Assembly: GCA_035582835.1 (NCBI GenBank)
Contig: JAYKAV010003365.1
Location: forward strand, 1,161,623-1,225,622
DNA length: 64,000 nt
Source: Phoebastria nigripes
Taxonomy: Eukaryota; Chordata; Aves; Procellariiformes; Diomedeidae
Direction of reading: 5' to 3'
Part shown: positions 49,871 through 61,470 of the stretch, piece after piece
Position numbering within the stretch: the first letter of the stretch is position 1
How the letters are laid out: the number at the start of each line of letters is the position of its first letter
Position numbers and translations under genes: made by a program
Notes under the pieces: model-generated
What the model was told of the DNA's origin: nothing
Seen by the model: the letters and a program-made list of their open reading frames with translations, nothing else
Databases searched by the model: none

Positions 49871-52800
49871 CTGCAAATCAAGAGAAAAAGAATAAATACA
49901 AATATGGGATAAAATAAAAGCAAGCATATTGCTGTGGCAAAGTAATAAAGTAGCTACACTTAACCACCAAAGTAGCCCTAGCTAGCGAAGTGTAACCTTG
50001 AATAAATCATTAGCTCAGAATTGGTAAGCAATCTTAATGTTGTATTTGTGCGAATTCCATAAAAGAGGCCAAACACACATGCAGGGTTTGGCGTTTGTTT
50101 TTTTTTTTTAGATCATTGTGAAAATATCCCCATCCCCAGTCCCAGCGCACATGCCATTTTACCAGAACATATATAAAATTATTAAATTTTTCCCAATCCA
50201 TCATCATCAAAAGACATTCTTTTCCTCATTAAGCCATTTGAACAAACAGTCCTAGGAAAAAGGATATAAAATTAAGCAGTATTGTAGTACTCATAGATAT
50301 ATGCACTATATACCTATTAAAGCTGCTCTGCTTAAGATATAAACCATTAGGATTAGAAAATCAGCACTGCAAAGCCAGTGAGCGTTGTAGGTCCCCTTTC
50401 TCTGCACGTTGAATCTTAAATGCAGAATCATCTCTGGTTTAAACATGATTAAAATCAATGGAGTCACAGTAAAAATATGTACCTATATACATGTGCGCGT
50501 GTGTGTATATATATAAAAAAAAGGTTATTTTCAAAGTATGCCTTTTATTAATAATTTTCTCAAGTGAGTTATGTTTATTTTGAATTAATACTGCTTAAGA
50601 ATTTTTAATCTCTTAATATTACTCAGGACATATGTTATGACACCTGATGGTTTATTCTATTTTACTCAAATATGTATTTTTATGGAAAAACTTGCAATAA
50701 CATCAAGACTTTCAATTTGAAGCAGTTCCCCCTCCTCCTCCCCAGTACTGTGCATAGCCACTTCCAAGGATAATTTTTAAAAGAAACAGCTTCTAAAAAA
50801 ATTAAAATCTTAAAAAAATTCTCATCAAATCAATGAAACTGAACTGACATCTACAAAAACACTGCATAAGAGTATTTGGTTATTTTAAAGTGCTCCACTT
50901 TCAGAGTTCTATGAGCTGAGCCGAAACAGAGGAAAATTAAAATTGCAACCCTGTGGTCTCATTTGGAGCTGGGTAATTGCTAAACAACTTGAATCTAAAG
51001 CACTTTTCAAAATACAGTGCCATGTTAAAGAAATGGGGGAGTCAGTAGCAAAACACTAATTAAATATGGAAGAAAATATATGACCAAAAGGTAGACAGAT
51101 AATGTCTCAGGTCTATAGTACCAGTTTATTCATAAAATATGCAAGCGTAGCTCTTATATAAGACCTACTTATAGATTTAATTTAGAGCTATATTAATAGG
51201 ATAATAAAAAATTTGTATCATCAATCTGTGGCTAAACAGGGTTTCAGATGTTCTGAAACCATTCCATTAATAGACACGGCTGCAACTATTTGCTAGTGCT
51301 TTGAAAGCATTGCGAGACAATTTAATTGACAAACATTTTTCAGTGTGTACTTTTTAAGAGCTTGCACTCATTAAAACTACGGATGTTCAAAGTTACACAG
51401 CGAAGAAAGGAGAAATGGAAAAAAATCCGAATGAGAGAGACATTCATAGGAATTTCTTTATTTTTAATTTGAGATTAACAACAGTGATTTTAACAAGACA
51501 AGAGACTATCACGTTAAATTTATTGCATAAAAAGGCTGTATTAATATGATTTGCAGTTTCACAAGGAATGACACAAAGCTAGAAAAACAAATCAGTGTTT
51601 AGAGTACTGCTTTACCTGTCTTTGTAAAGGTTACATAACCAGAACAAGTAGTAATGCCTACATTTTTATACCATTTTTTACATTGTAAAGTGTTTATTAA
51701 TTACATTTAACCATCCTGAAGTTCGTCTTTTTAGGTATATTTTATTCTCACTCCAATACTTACCGTTTCTAGAAAACACATTGCAGAAAACGTTTTTCTT
51801 TGCTAAAGGAAACAAATATAATGGCTTGGGCTCCATAAAAGTCTAAATCAACTTCTGGTTCATTTAATAAAATTGAGTTAGTTTTTTGTGAAGACAGCAA
51901 TTTTTGAGTGATATCTAATTGCTTTGGGAAAAAAAAAATGGATGGATATTGTGGCAGATCTGAACACATTCACTGAAGCTGATCATCTAAAAGCAAATCA
52001 AATGCCAGAAAAACTCTTAGCCTCTTTGAGCACCTGAAGAAAGTTGTAGGAAATATTTTACTTGCAAGCAAAATTGTCTTTTGTATACTTCTGCCAGAAG
52101 GACAGCAGGAATCTTTTTTCCTTTTATAGAACAGTTGACTTAAAGGCTTTTCTTTGAAAATCATTCATATGCTAAAATATTTACAATTCCATGAGAAGAC
52201 ACACACATTAGTGTCCCCAGATTTACAGAATTCTCTCCTCTACTATCAAAATGTTTTACACATTTCTGTTTCAAAACTGTATGCGTTGCTTTGATTCTAC
52301 CACATCAGATTTTTTTGTTTAAACTTCACTTTCACCAATCAATATCCTACCTCATCTAAGGAATTATATTGGTCAAAACATCTCCTTCATTCTGACAACT
52401 TCCTATTCTTTCTCAAATATCTTTTATTATGTGCAACATCTTCCCACCTTCTCCCATATTCCCTGCCTCAGACACCAGAAGCAAGCAACTCATTTCCTGG
52501 GAATATTTACACACTGATTTGAGAAACTTTTAGGTGAAAATACATGTCAATACTAAGGTGGTTAATTAAAATATGTAAAATTCAAGAGCAACATCTCCAA
52601 ACAGCAGATTTTCTTTTAAACACTAACAAAACTGCCTCTTTCTCCCACTCTTTCAGACCTCCTTTTTGGTTGCTGTTGTAGCTGAAGACATTTTCAAGGT
52701 CTTGAACGGTGTTTACTATTGTTCGTACCTCTTTTCAAAGCATGAAATAAGCTCAATTATAAGTGAGGTCAAGTCATTAGTACAGCAACTCAACAACTCT

Positions 52801-53423
52801 TAAGATGTCCCAATTGGTATTATTTTGAAAAGCTCTTACGGCCTTGAACTTCAATTCAGAGGATCTCAAAATATCTCAACATACAAGGCCACGCTTTCAC
52901 CAAGTTGAAGATCAAAGTCAATGTTCAAATTGGAGTAATAATTTTGAAAAACAGAAGTCTACTTGGTTTGCAGCAAGACTAATTGTTTTTTCCCCTCAAA
53001 TTCATTCTAACCTGATTCCCCAAAAACCCTACATCATAAAAAAAATACATAGTTTTATTATCATAAAGGAAATGGATGGTGTCATGTGTCCCCCAACTAC
53101 TGNTTTCAGAAAGCTTCGGCCTGTGAGGTAATGCAAGTCTCTTGAATAAACATTGAAATGCTTCTATTGTATCTGATATAAATATTTGTTCCCTAATCCT
53201 ATTTTTACCATATTTTTCGTGAATAAAACTATTTAGAGAAAAAGTGACAAATGAAGAACAAAACTAAAAACAAAGCAGACCATTCTTGTAATGGTTCGGA
53301 AGTGCAAGAAGTTTCTACTTCTGGAATAGCTGTTATTTTAGAAGAGGCTTCTGCAAATCACAGAAGAAATAAGACAATAAAATAAGGAATATCAGACTAC
53401 AGAAGAGGCTGACAGAGAGAGGC

Positions 53424-53449
53424 TTCTCTCTCTCTCCCTCTCTCCCCCC
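53424..53449. repeat. (CT)n/C-rich tract
   Basis: A CT dinucleotide run ending in six C. Simple repeat in intron 2. Confidence 0.85.
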
Positions 53450-54372
53450 GTTTCTTCACTGCAATCTCTCAACCACATTCTCTTCAATGACAGAGCCAGG
53501 AAAAATGAGCATGCTTGAANTGCTGTGCACCACTATTTTTTATTTCTAAAAAGCTGCCAGTAGATTCTTTTCAACACAGGAGATTTCATGCTACAGGTAG
53601 GTTAGTGAAGTTGCTAGAAACCTCCTGAAAAAGCAAAAAGTCAATCTACAGTGTAAACTGATTGAAGCGTTTGACTTATTTCCAAAAAGTCCTTAAGTAA
53701 TTTAAAATAGATCAATTTGTTTCATTTACATCTATCAAAACCCATTAAGTACAAAATGTTAAGCAAAACCAATGCCAATCGTTTTATCATAAAAACAATT
53801 GTTAATGCCTATAGTATAAGATTTATCTTTTACTTCATAGCATATTCAAAGTTACAAAGTACCAGGAGAGTGCAATGAGCTATTCACGAATACAGGATTT
53901 ACCTGTGCTCTATACCATTAGTACTTCATGGAGACACCTTCTAGTAGTTACGTGAACTACTTCCATTCATAAGCCTACACAAATCCTACTAAACCTAGGC
54001 CGATTCCAGAGAGCAGTACTCACCACCTCTTCTTGGCACGTAAAGCCTTTGTTCTACTCTTCAAAACTGAACCAAGTCTGCAACAGCATTCCTACCCTGA
54101 AAGTCCATCATAGAAAAACATATATTTTGCTTACTTAGAAAACTCTTTGACAGATGCAGACATATGACAAGCATATGATGCCACTGTCTANAGCTGGTAC
54201 AGTGCTTGATGGCTATGATTTTACCAACTACCTATTCACAGCCATGACTCTTATTCCGAGGAAAATCTTCATTAAGGATGTTGATTACAACTTTGCTGAA
54301 GCAAAACCTGGCCTGCACTAGAATTTAAACCCTACTTTATTCGGCTTCATTTTATCTCAAAAGGAGCTCTGT

Positions 54373-54377
54373 TTGAA
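54373..54377. repeat. Left target-site duplication (TTGAA)
   Basis: TTGAA directly before the TG start of the solo LTR; identical to 55180-55184. Confidence 0.8.
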
Positions 54378-54459
54378 TGTGGCAGTGTGCTCCCCCTTCC
54401 CCCCTCCACAACCTGACCTTTTCCCATAACCCTGCTCAAGCGATAACCACCTGTGGCGA

Positions 54460-54497
54460 TCGTGATGGATGCATCACGTCGTGATGGATGCATCGGG
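54460..54497 (+). repeat. 19-bp tandem repeat in the LTR U3
   Basis: Two adjacent 19-bp units start tcgtgatggatgcatc and differ only in two of the last three bases (acg against ggg). Each contains the palindrome GATGCATC. Direct repeats in U3 often act as enhancer elements; that role is an inference here. Confidence 0.85.
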
Positions 54498-55124
54498 CTC
54501 AAAGTGGATTCGGGGGAGACAGGTAACAACACAATCGTCAAGGGCTAATTTATGGCAAAGTGTCCACCTAACCACAGTGCTGGTCAATGTCTGACTCAAG
54601 CCAAATTTGGAAGAAACTCACATCTGCAGTCAGTATGTAAATACAAGTATGAGTCAATCATCTTACTCCCATAAATAGTGGGCAGCCCAAGAGCCCTTTG
54701 AGCTCTCCTGCACAGCAGCGGGCTGCACGCCAGGATCTCCCCTTGAGAAGGGATGCCTCTCAAGGGTGAGAGATTCCTTGCCACAACAGATTCTCGGTAA
54801 GTGACTAGTAACATGCTGAAACTTTGAAATCTTAGCTAAGTGACGTAAAGGATTGATTGTGCATATATAATCCTGTAGACATAAACTGCTGACTAAGTCT
54901 GGGACTGAGTTTGGATCCAGCCACATCTGGACTCCTCTAAGGGAAGGAGTTTAGAACACAAGGGGGTCCTCTCTGAACCTCGTGACTCAACGGGAGGGTC
55001 TCCCTAACAGTTTTGTCTGACCCTGTCCTCTATGCAGTAAATAATCAAGCATACCTTGTCATCGAATCTTGTTAAACCACTGTTGCATTTACTATCACAC
55101 TTTGTTAAATTGCTGTTTTATATC

Positions 55125-55130
55125 AATAAA
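55125..55130 (+). promoter_or_regulatory. LTR polyadenylation signal AATAAA
   Basis: A canonical AATAAA about 50 bases before the 3' end of the LTR, in the plus orientation. Confidence 0.65.
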
Positions 55131-55179
55131 CATATTATTCACTCTCTTATGAGTGAAGTGCATCACTCTTTCTGTGACA

Positions 55180-55184
55180 TTGAA
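55180..55184. repeat. Right target-site duplication (TTGAA)
   Basis: TTGAA directly after the CA end of the solo LTR. Confidence 0.8.
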
Positions 55185-56157
55185 CTGGCGAAAAACTTCC
55201 TCAAAGATAGCAGAAGAGAAACAAAGATGTTGTGACTTCTTCTTCTCCATCATGAATCATGATTTGATTTAATTACACAAGCTAACAGGATTCAACAGAT
55301 TTACACAAAACTCACTGCTCTCCTCCTTTCTGGGTTTTTGATGTATGGCACGGCACCATAGTGCTCAACCTGGTTATCGATCTTCTTAAGATTTCCACAG
55401 AGATATCAAGCTCTAGAAGAAAAACCTCAAACTGCAACAACACTTACCCCAATAGCAAGTAGTTCTACAGCTGCTTCTCACTGACTGTGGCATTAGTTCT
55501 CAGGTATCAGCGAGCCATGCAACAATTTTTAAAATCTGGTTTAAAATTAAAGTATGGAATTGAAGCAATGTTAAATGAAAGAGAGGAGTGCTTTAAAGGA
55601 ACTAGTGAAAACCACATTCTCAACCTAAAAAATGGCATTTGCCTTTTTGCTTTTAAGAAAGTGTCAGTCAGGCTGGCTTTACCGCGATTAGCGCTGTTAT
55701 AGAGGGACAAAGTAGCATCACAATTTCCTAAATAGAATAAGATTAGTATTTGTTCTCTGCAATAGAGACTTTCTTCCCTATTCATGCTTCCCAATCAAAG
55801 AAACAGTAAATAACAAACCCACATAATGCTTGATCTACAAAGCTATTACAAGACACCTGCTCTAACAACTACAATGATTCAGGGCACTCCAGTTACCACA
55901 AGTCAGCTCTCAAAACTATTCTCAAAGGCAGCACTTTTAGAACAGAATATCCAAATGTCCAAAACAGTTTACCAGAAAAGATGAAAACGCTCTAGCCTAC
56001 TGATCCTCAGGTTTGACAGTAAGNCCAATGCCTTCATCACAACATTTTTTCTAAAGAATGAAAATGAATAAAAGTCTGGCAGTATGTCCAAAAGATAATG
56101 TAGGAGCAAGCCAGATAACTGGCTTCCTTTTGAGTTACTTCCTCTTTTACAGTCCAG

Positions 56158-56314
56158 GTACAGTGTCTAAAGACAATTTTGAGCCAGGAAATTTAAAAGA
56201 TTATGAGCCCAACACCAAAGCTTAAAAAGAAGCCCAGACAAATGAAAAAAGAAAAAAAAAAAAAAAAAAGAAACACAAAAACAAACAAACAAGCAAAAAA
56301 ATGGTTTTCACATT
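56158..56314 (+). repeat. Duplicated block, copy 1 (left of gap)
   Basis: 157 bp from gtacagtgtctaaagacaat to tggttttcacatt, with an A-rich middle. Nearly identical to 56389-56545 on the other side of the N run and of exactly equal length; differences are mainly in the A-rich centre. Confidence 0.9.
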
Positions 56315-56388
56315 NNNNNNNNNNNNNNNNNNNNNNNNNNNNNNNNNNNNNNNNNNNNNNNNNNNNNNNNNNNNNNNNNNNNNNNNNN
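56315..56388. other. Assembly gap (74 N)
   Basis: Undetermined bases. The sequence on both sides is the same block, which suggests the gap joins overlapping contig ends rather than spanning unknown sequence. Confidence 0.98.
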
Positions 56389-56465
56389 GTACAGTGTCTA
56401 AAGACAATTTTGAGCCAGGAAATATAAAAGATTATAAGCCCAACACCAAAGCAAAAAAAAAAAAA

Positions 56466-56504
<39 letters not shown>

Positions 56505-56545
56505 AACACAAACAAACAAACAAGCAAAAAAATGGTTTTCACATT
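56389..56545 (+). repeat. Duplicated block, copy 2 (right of gap)
   Basis: 157 bp matching copy 1. The middle is an almost pure A run where copy 1 has mixed bases (aagaagcccagacaaatg), consistent with poor base calling in a homopolymer. Confidence 0.9.
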
Positions 56546-57043
56546 GAGCATCCTCAAGGTACAAAACTCTGGCCTGCTAGACTACACTTACAGAAGTAGT
56601 TCGGCAAGCCGAATCCAGCTTGATCTCCTTACACTTATGCAAAAACAGTTCTCGTTCAGGCACACTGCCATACTGCTTTGGATAACAAAGATAAGCAATA
56701 ACCATTTTTGAAAGAGGAAATTTCTGTCTTTTATTTGGTACTTGCCTAAATTGAATCAGGAGGCTGGTTTAGACTCAAGAGCTAGCCTACAAAGGCATCA
56801 AGACAACATGGATCCACAGGCACACACCCACATACAGTATAAATAAGTGTTTTAAAATACCATAAACATACAGTTTTCAGGCTATATCTATTGGTTTTAC
56901 ACTGTTTTTATGTTTTTAATAATTTTAATTAAAGAAATCCTGAAAGTAAAAAGGTAAGTAATGTGATGAGCTGACCCACCAGCCAGAGCAGGCAAAAATA
57001 TACCCCAAACCATTGTTTGGCTCCAATTCCCACATCAGAATTG

Positions 57044-57115
57044 GAATCATTGAATGATTTAAGTTGGCAAGGACTTCAGGGGATCATGCGTCCAAACCCC
57101 CTGCTTAAAGCTGCG
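57044..57115 (-). mobile_element. CR1 3' end, older copy
   Basis: Contains atttaagttggcaaggactt, ggggatcatgcgtccaaacc and ccctgctt, the reverse complement of the bird CR1 3' region (GGTTTGGGTTGGAAGGGACC, GATCAT, TCCAACCCCCTGC). It starts with a decayed octamer array (aatcattgaatg). Confidence 0.75.
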
Positions 57116-57190
57116 TCATAGAATATCTCAAGTTGGAAAGGACCCATAAGGATGATTGGGTCAACTGCTTCCAGAACAGAACTTCCAAAG
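57116..57190 (-). mobile_element. CR1 3' end, second copy
   Basis: Begins tcatagaatatctcaagttg and continues gaaaggacccataaggatga then ttgggtcaac, a second CR1 3' end in the same orientation, placed directly next to the first. The body to the right is not recognised. Confidence 0.8.
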
Positions 57191-59303
57191 ACACACTCAT
57201 TGCCCTCTAGAAGCAGTCTTGCCTTAGCACTTTGCTTCCTGTACTTCACTACTCTCATGTTTTTCCTTCCAGAGTGCCTGACTTTTGCTCCATGGAATTA
57301 TTTCCCATTCAGGTTTCTTCTCACTGTATCTCAATAAGAAAAGAGCTCCTTCCTAGGTGTTTAGTCTGCTTCCTTTCATCAGGAGGCAGGAAGACATTTA
57401 CAGCATTTCCAGTCAAGCATATGATTATCAAATATATGATCTCCAGCTACATATATGAGTTTAAAGCATTCAAGGGATGTTGGAGGCAATCTGATAGGCA
57501 AGCATGTGTCCCAATGCTGTGCACCCTGCTATACTTGCTTATTTGAAACAGGCACATTTACAGGTATAATACTGTTCTCATACCAAAATTCTCTTCTCTA
57601 CTTTTTTCATGCCTTGAAGCTAATATACATCATAAGAACCTTGGAGTGGTAACTTGTCATTTGGTGCCTAAAGGGCAGAGGACAGCATGTCATTTAGAGG
57701 CACTTGAGCCCTGTAGGCTTTGGCTCCCCTGATCTCATGCTACGTCATTTAGGCTTGCCATGCAAACAAAATACAGTATTTGTGCCAGGTAATAGGAGAA
57801 TTTGGGGTTGTACTGGGTTGCAATCTTACTCTAAACAGAGTTAGATATTTAGATTTATGCCCATGAGATAAGGTGTGTTGCATAAAGGACGCTGAGAAAG
57901 GCTGACATGGAGATTTATTAGCAAGGTCTGCAGCTGACGACATTCACATTTATGGTCAGTGTAAGTTACTTCTGATGAAAAATAAAAACAAAAGTGGTGC
58001 AAGAGAAAAATAAAAATGAAAACACTCAGTGGCTGGCTGGGAAGAGCAGTGACAGCTTCCGAACATCCACCTCTTAGGGGTAGGGAGGTGTCTCTCCAGT
58101 GCAGGCAGGGAAAGTGAAAATAATAATGGCAATGAATATTTTGCCATGCTTTTTTCCCAGCACTATACTTTTATCACCAGACTCAGTCATACACCCTATT
58201 CTTGTTGTTTCCCCTCACCATGTTTATGACTATTTGTGCTGACTGGAGTATGTTAATCAGGTGCAAATGAAACATATTCACTGGTCGTTCAGCTTCTGTG
58301 CACATCTATGATTGCCTAATATTTACCACATAATTAAATGTCTTATCTACTTTGCTGGGTGCTATGTTTGGTTTTCTGGGATACAAACTCAAACCTACAC
58401 AACAAGAGGCAAGAAAAGCTGAGGGGGGATTCTCACACCAGTTCTAGTTGCTTCCCATGAGAACCTGCCATAACAACGCTATCAAGATTTGCAGGTGCAA
58501 GGCCACAAGAGCAACAAGCTGAGAATAACAGCATGAGAACAAGACATGAAAAATACTGCCACAGAGGCTCTGGAAAACACTGCATTCAGCTTCAGGGGAA
58601 AGTTACAGAGCTGCAACAGCAGGCTATTAGCATTACTAATCCTAAGGCACTATGCTTGCTAAGGCGCTGTGCAACAGGGATATGTCTGAATTTTTGTTAA
58701 TACTTTGAAAAGGAGCTGTGATGCCCCAAAAAAACTCAACTGGGGTGTAGATGATACCTCTTCCTTCTTTCCTTACCTCACCTGGAGACTAACAACACTG
58801 AAAAGAATGGACATTTTTTTAAAAAGTCATGTCTGATCTATATTACAATGTTTTGCAAAGCTAAATTATTTAGACTCTGCTGGCTAATTTCACTTATATT
58901 CATGGAAGATCTGTTAGAACACAAAACATCAGTGTTCAGTATATGTAACCCAAACACACGTGTGTTATACCAGTGCTTGAGAACTAAAACCTAGTCTAGG
59001 CCNCTCTCTCCTATAGCCAAATGACATTTTTGGAAAGGCAGATGGTGGACATAACCAAAATCATATCAGATTTTCTTACAGAATTATTTCAGTAATATTT
59101 AATTTGGTTACTTCTAGAGCGCCACTGGAATTTTACAAACCAAAAAAAAAGAACAGAGATCCAAACACGAACAGTGATCTATCTGTACAGACCCAGCTGC
59201 AAAAATAAGACTCATGTTAAGACAGAAATTTACGTATTTTAAGCACATTCTTATGAGCAAATATAAATGAAAAAAAAAAAAATTTATCATTATAAACGCT
59301 CAC

Positions 59304-59527
59304 CTTTGAGAAAAGATTTTTTGAACTGATGCTGTAGCCTTTAAGGCTCTCGTGCAACTTCTGCAGGTGCTGCACAACTTTTCTTTGTTGCTCATCATTC
59401 CTCAGCTCTTCTTGCTTAATCAGAAAGTCATAATGTTCTAAAGGTCCACTGCAAACCAATAAGGCTCTGGCATTAGCATCTGTAGGAGTACCGGGGACTG
59501 TCTTCTCACCTGCCTGAGTTGTGTATG
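59304..59527 (-). CDS. AFG1L: AFG1L exon 2 (N-terminal domain)
   Basis: This exon encodes residues 1-74 of the segment, after two bases that complete a codon begun in exon 1. It starts YTTQAGEKTV, a variable linker just after the expected targeting peptide. It then enters the conserved AFG1 start, with GPLEHYDFLI at about 28-37 and QHLQKLHESL at about 52-61, ending NLFSK. The acceptor is ttttacag and the donor gtgagc. The first 20 or so residues are poorly conserved in the family, while the stretch from GPLEHYD onward is diagnostic. No initiating methionine belongs here; a methionine before VCSGP in another reading is only an artefact of reading past the true codons. An exon coding the arginine-rich presequence is not visible up to 64000. 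Confidence 0.95.
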
Positions 59528-60469
59528 CTGTAAAATGAAAAGGAGATTATTAATAGAGAAGTTTTGAAAAGCATCCTTTTATATTCATAAACACCACACA
59601 TTCTTAACAGTTTACACAAAGACGTATATACATTACTTACCTATACAACCAATAGAGTATGTTACCCCTTCGTTGTTCATTAAATCAACTTCTAACCTTA
59701 GTAGTAAGTTTTAACATTTATTTTTATTATTAACAAGCACAGACACTAAAAAGCCCAGCTGGAGAGTGGTAAGATTTGGATGAGCTGTTGCAAGGGAAGT
59801 TTTTACCTTTTTTTTTTTTTTTTTTTTTGCAAATTGGGGCAAAATCATTTAAAAATTCCAAAGTGCATTTCTCTGAATGGATTAATCGTTCAGAGAGAGG
59901 TGGGCTAGACAAAAAGAATTTAAAAGCCAGCAAACAGGAGACCAAAACAGGAGTTTTGTAAGCAAGTTAAGAGAGTCAAAGACCACACTAAGCGAGGCAA
60001 TAGCTGTGAAGCCCTGCAATGCCACAGCCTGCTCTGCTGACATTATCTTCTGCCTAGAAGAGACAGGGCTCTGCCTGAGCAGGAATTCTGTTTGTTTTTT
60101 TTTTAAAAAAAAAAAAAAAGTCAGAATTGCTAGACATAAAATGAGATATAAGCAGGAAAGGAACGAACATACAGGATTACAAAGAAGGCTTGCTAAATCA
60201 GTACGATCAGAAACTTAACAATGGAATACACTGAAAAGGTATTTAATATCTTCTTTGCTTCCACTGTCATTTAAAAGGTTAAGTATAATCATGAGTAACA
60301 CAATTTGTGGCAATGATAAAAGAAATAGATTTGAGTAGGAAAGACGCATATCATAGACTACATAGTTAGATACTTTGAACATTGTGAGATCTAAGGAAAT
60401 TCATCCCTAAATGCTTTAGGCAAGTTTCCTAAGCAACACGATGGCCTCTAACGGCTTTCTTTGAGGCCC

Positions 60470-61470
60470 CACTGAAGGCAGGTGAGGTTCTAAAATACTA
60501 GGAAAATGAAACAATTTTTGTCTTTAAACAGGAGAGAAAGGCAAATCCAGAAATTCATAGCTCAGTCAAAACAACTTCTAAACACTCAAAAATACTGAAA
60601 CAAGTACAAGCAGATTTTTTTTTTTTAATAAAGCACTTAAAAAGATAACAACACAACAAATAAAAGGCAACACCAGCTCCTCAGGAACAGCGTGAGATCA
60701 ACAAGTTTTCCTCTCTGATCAGGTAACATGCTTAATGGGTAGAGGAAAAACATCTTAATTGCAGTAACACTTTTGTCATTGGGTCACATAGCATTCTCAT
60801 ACATGAAGTAGGAAAGTAAGTTGCAAATGAGATGACTTTTGAGCAGGTACAAAAACAGCTAGAAAAACTACATGTAATGAATAATTACTACAGTTAAACT
60901 AGGTGCATATTTGCAGTAGCGTTTCAGAGAGGGCTCAGAATCTCAGCTTGGTGCAATCCAGAATTTCCATTCATGACCTGTATACGGCAAAATAAAGTAC
61001 GTGGACTGGGAACACAGATAACGGCAAGTCAGGAGGGGACTGCAAACACCCTGGAAGGCAAGGCAATTCTGACAAACTGGACAAAGAATCTAATACAAAT
61101 AGGATGCAATTCAACAGGGACAAAGTATGGTGCTTAGGGGAAATAAATAACTGAAGAGATGGGGAATGACCAGCTAAAGAGCAGCGCTGCAGAAAAGCAT
61201 CCAGGGGCTACACTGGATCACAAACTGACAGTGAGACACCATCATAACACTAATAAAGGAAAAAATAAAATAAAAAACCGCAAGTACTCTGATGTATATA
61301 TATATGAGGGGCAATATAAGCACACATGAAAAAAAACTGTTCTATTCAATACTGGTATAGTCTGCCCTGGAACACACTTTTCAATTTTCACATCATATTT
61401 CATGAGAGGTATGAACTAAATGGGAGAGTAGAAGATGATTTAAAGGACTACTTGTTAAACCATGGGTCAC
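60470..61470 (+). mobile_element. Fossil CR1-clade LINE, reverse transcriptase part
   Basis: Diverged blocks follow the order of a CR1-clade reverse transcriptase in the plus direction: ccagaaattcatagctcagt at 60549, then aaaaatactgaaacaagtac, gatcaggtaacatgcttaat at 60717, gcattctcatacatgaagta at 60791, attccattcatgacctg at 60965 (a decayed F.NDL motif), ctgacaaactggacaaagaa at 61069, ggatgcaattcaacagggac at 61101 and tctattcaatactggtatag at 61341. The frame is broken by stops and indels. It lies antisense to AFG1L. Confidence 0.7.

Larger units (their letters stand above)
54378..55179 (+). mobile_element. Solo LTR of an endogenous retrovirus
   Basis: An 802-bp element that starts TGTGGCAG and ends TGTGACA, so it has the TG...CA ends of a retroviral LTR. 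It is flanked on both sides by TTGAA (54373-54377 and 55180-55184), a 5-bp target-site duplication. Inside on the plus strand are a CRE-like TGACGTAA at 54841, a TATATAA box at 54864, and a polyadenylation signal AATAAA at 55125, about 50 bases before the end. An alternative TATA-like ATAAATA lies at 54671. No retroviral coding sequence or second LTR is adjacent, so this is a solo LTR left by recombination. The 5-bp duplication favours an ERVL-like class, but I cannot assign a family. It is antisense to AFG1L. Confidence 0.82.
49871..59303 (-). other. Intron 2 of AFG1L (9.4 kb)
   Basis: Non-coding sequence holding a solo LTR (54378-55179), an assembly gap within a duplicated block (56158-56545), two adjacent CR1 3' ends (57044-57190) and a CT-rich tract (53424-53449). 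No missing AFG1L codons fall here. Confidence 0.85.
757..59527 (-). other. AFG1L: AFG1L gene body, internal part (exons 2-12)
   Basis: Eleven exons on the minus strand encode successive, collinear pieces of AFG1L/LACE1. The AFG1 family (yeast Afg1, bacterial ZapE relatives) are AAA+ P-loop ATPases; the mammalian protein is mitochondrial and linked to turnover of nuclear-encoded respiratory-chain subunits. Exon lengths in transcript order are 224, 52, 102, 131, 100, 59, 83, 75, 94, 141 and 114 bp. All introns begin GT and end AG, and all phases join without a frameshift, giving 391 whole codons after a leading split codon. Residue numbers in the exon entries count from the first whole codon of exon 2. 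Exon 1 and the last coding exon were not found and must lie outside the window. Exon numbers follow the human gene by inference. Confidence 0.96.

Noticed and set aside
55180..55230. A retroviral primer-binding site after the LTR
   Set aside because: The sequence after the LTR is the target duplication TTGAA and then unrelated intron DNA, so the element is a solo LTR with no internal region.
56193..56711. Long open stretches on both strands spanning the N run
   Set aside because: They consist of poly-lysine or poly-phenylalanine from A and T runs plus undetermined bases; not coding.
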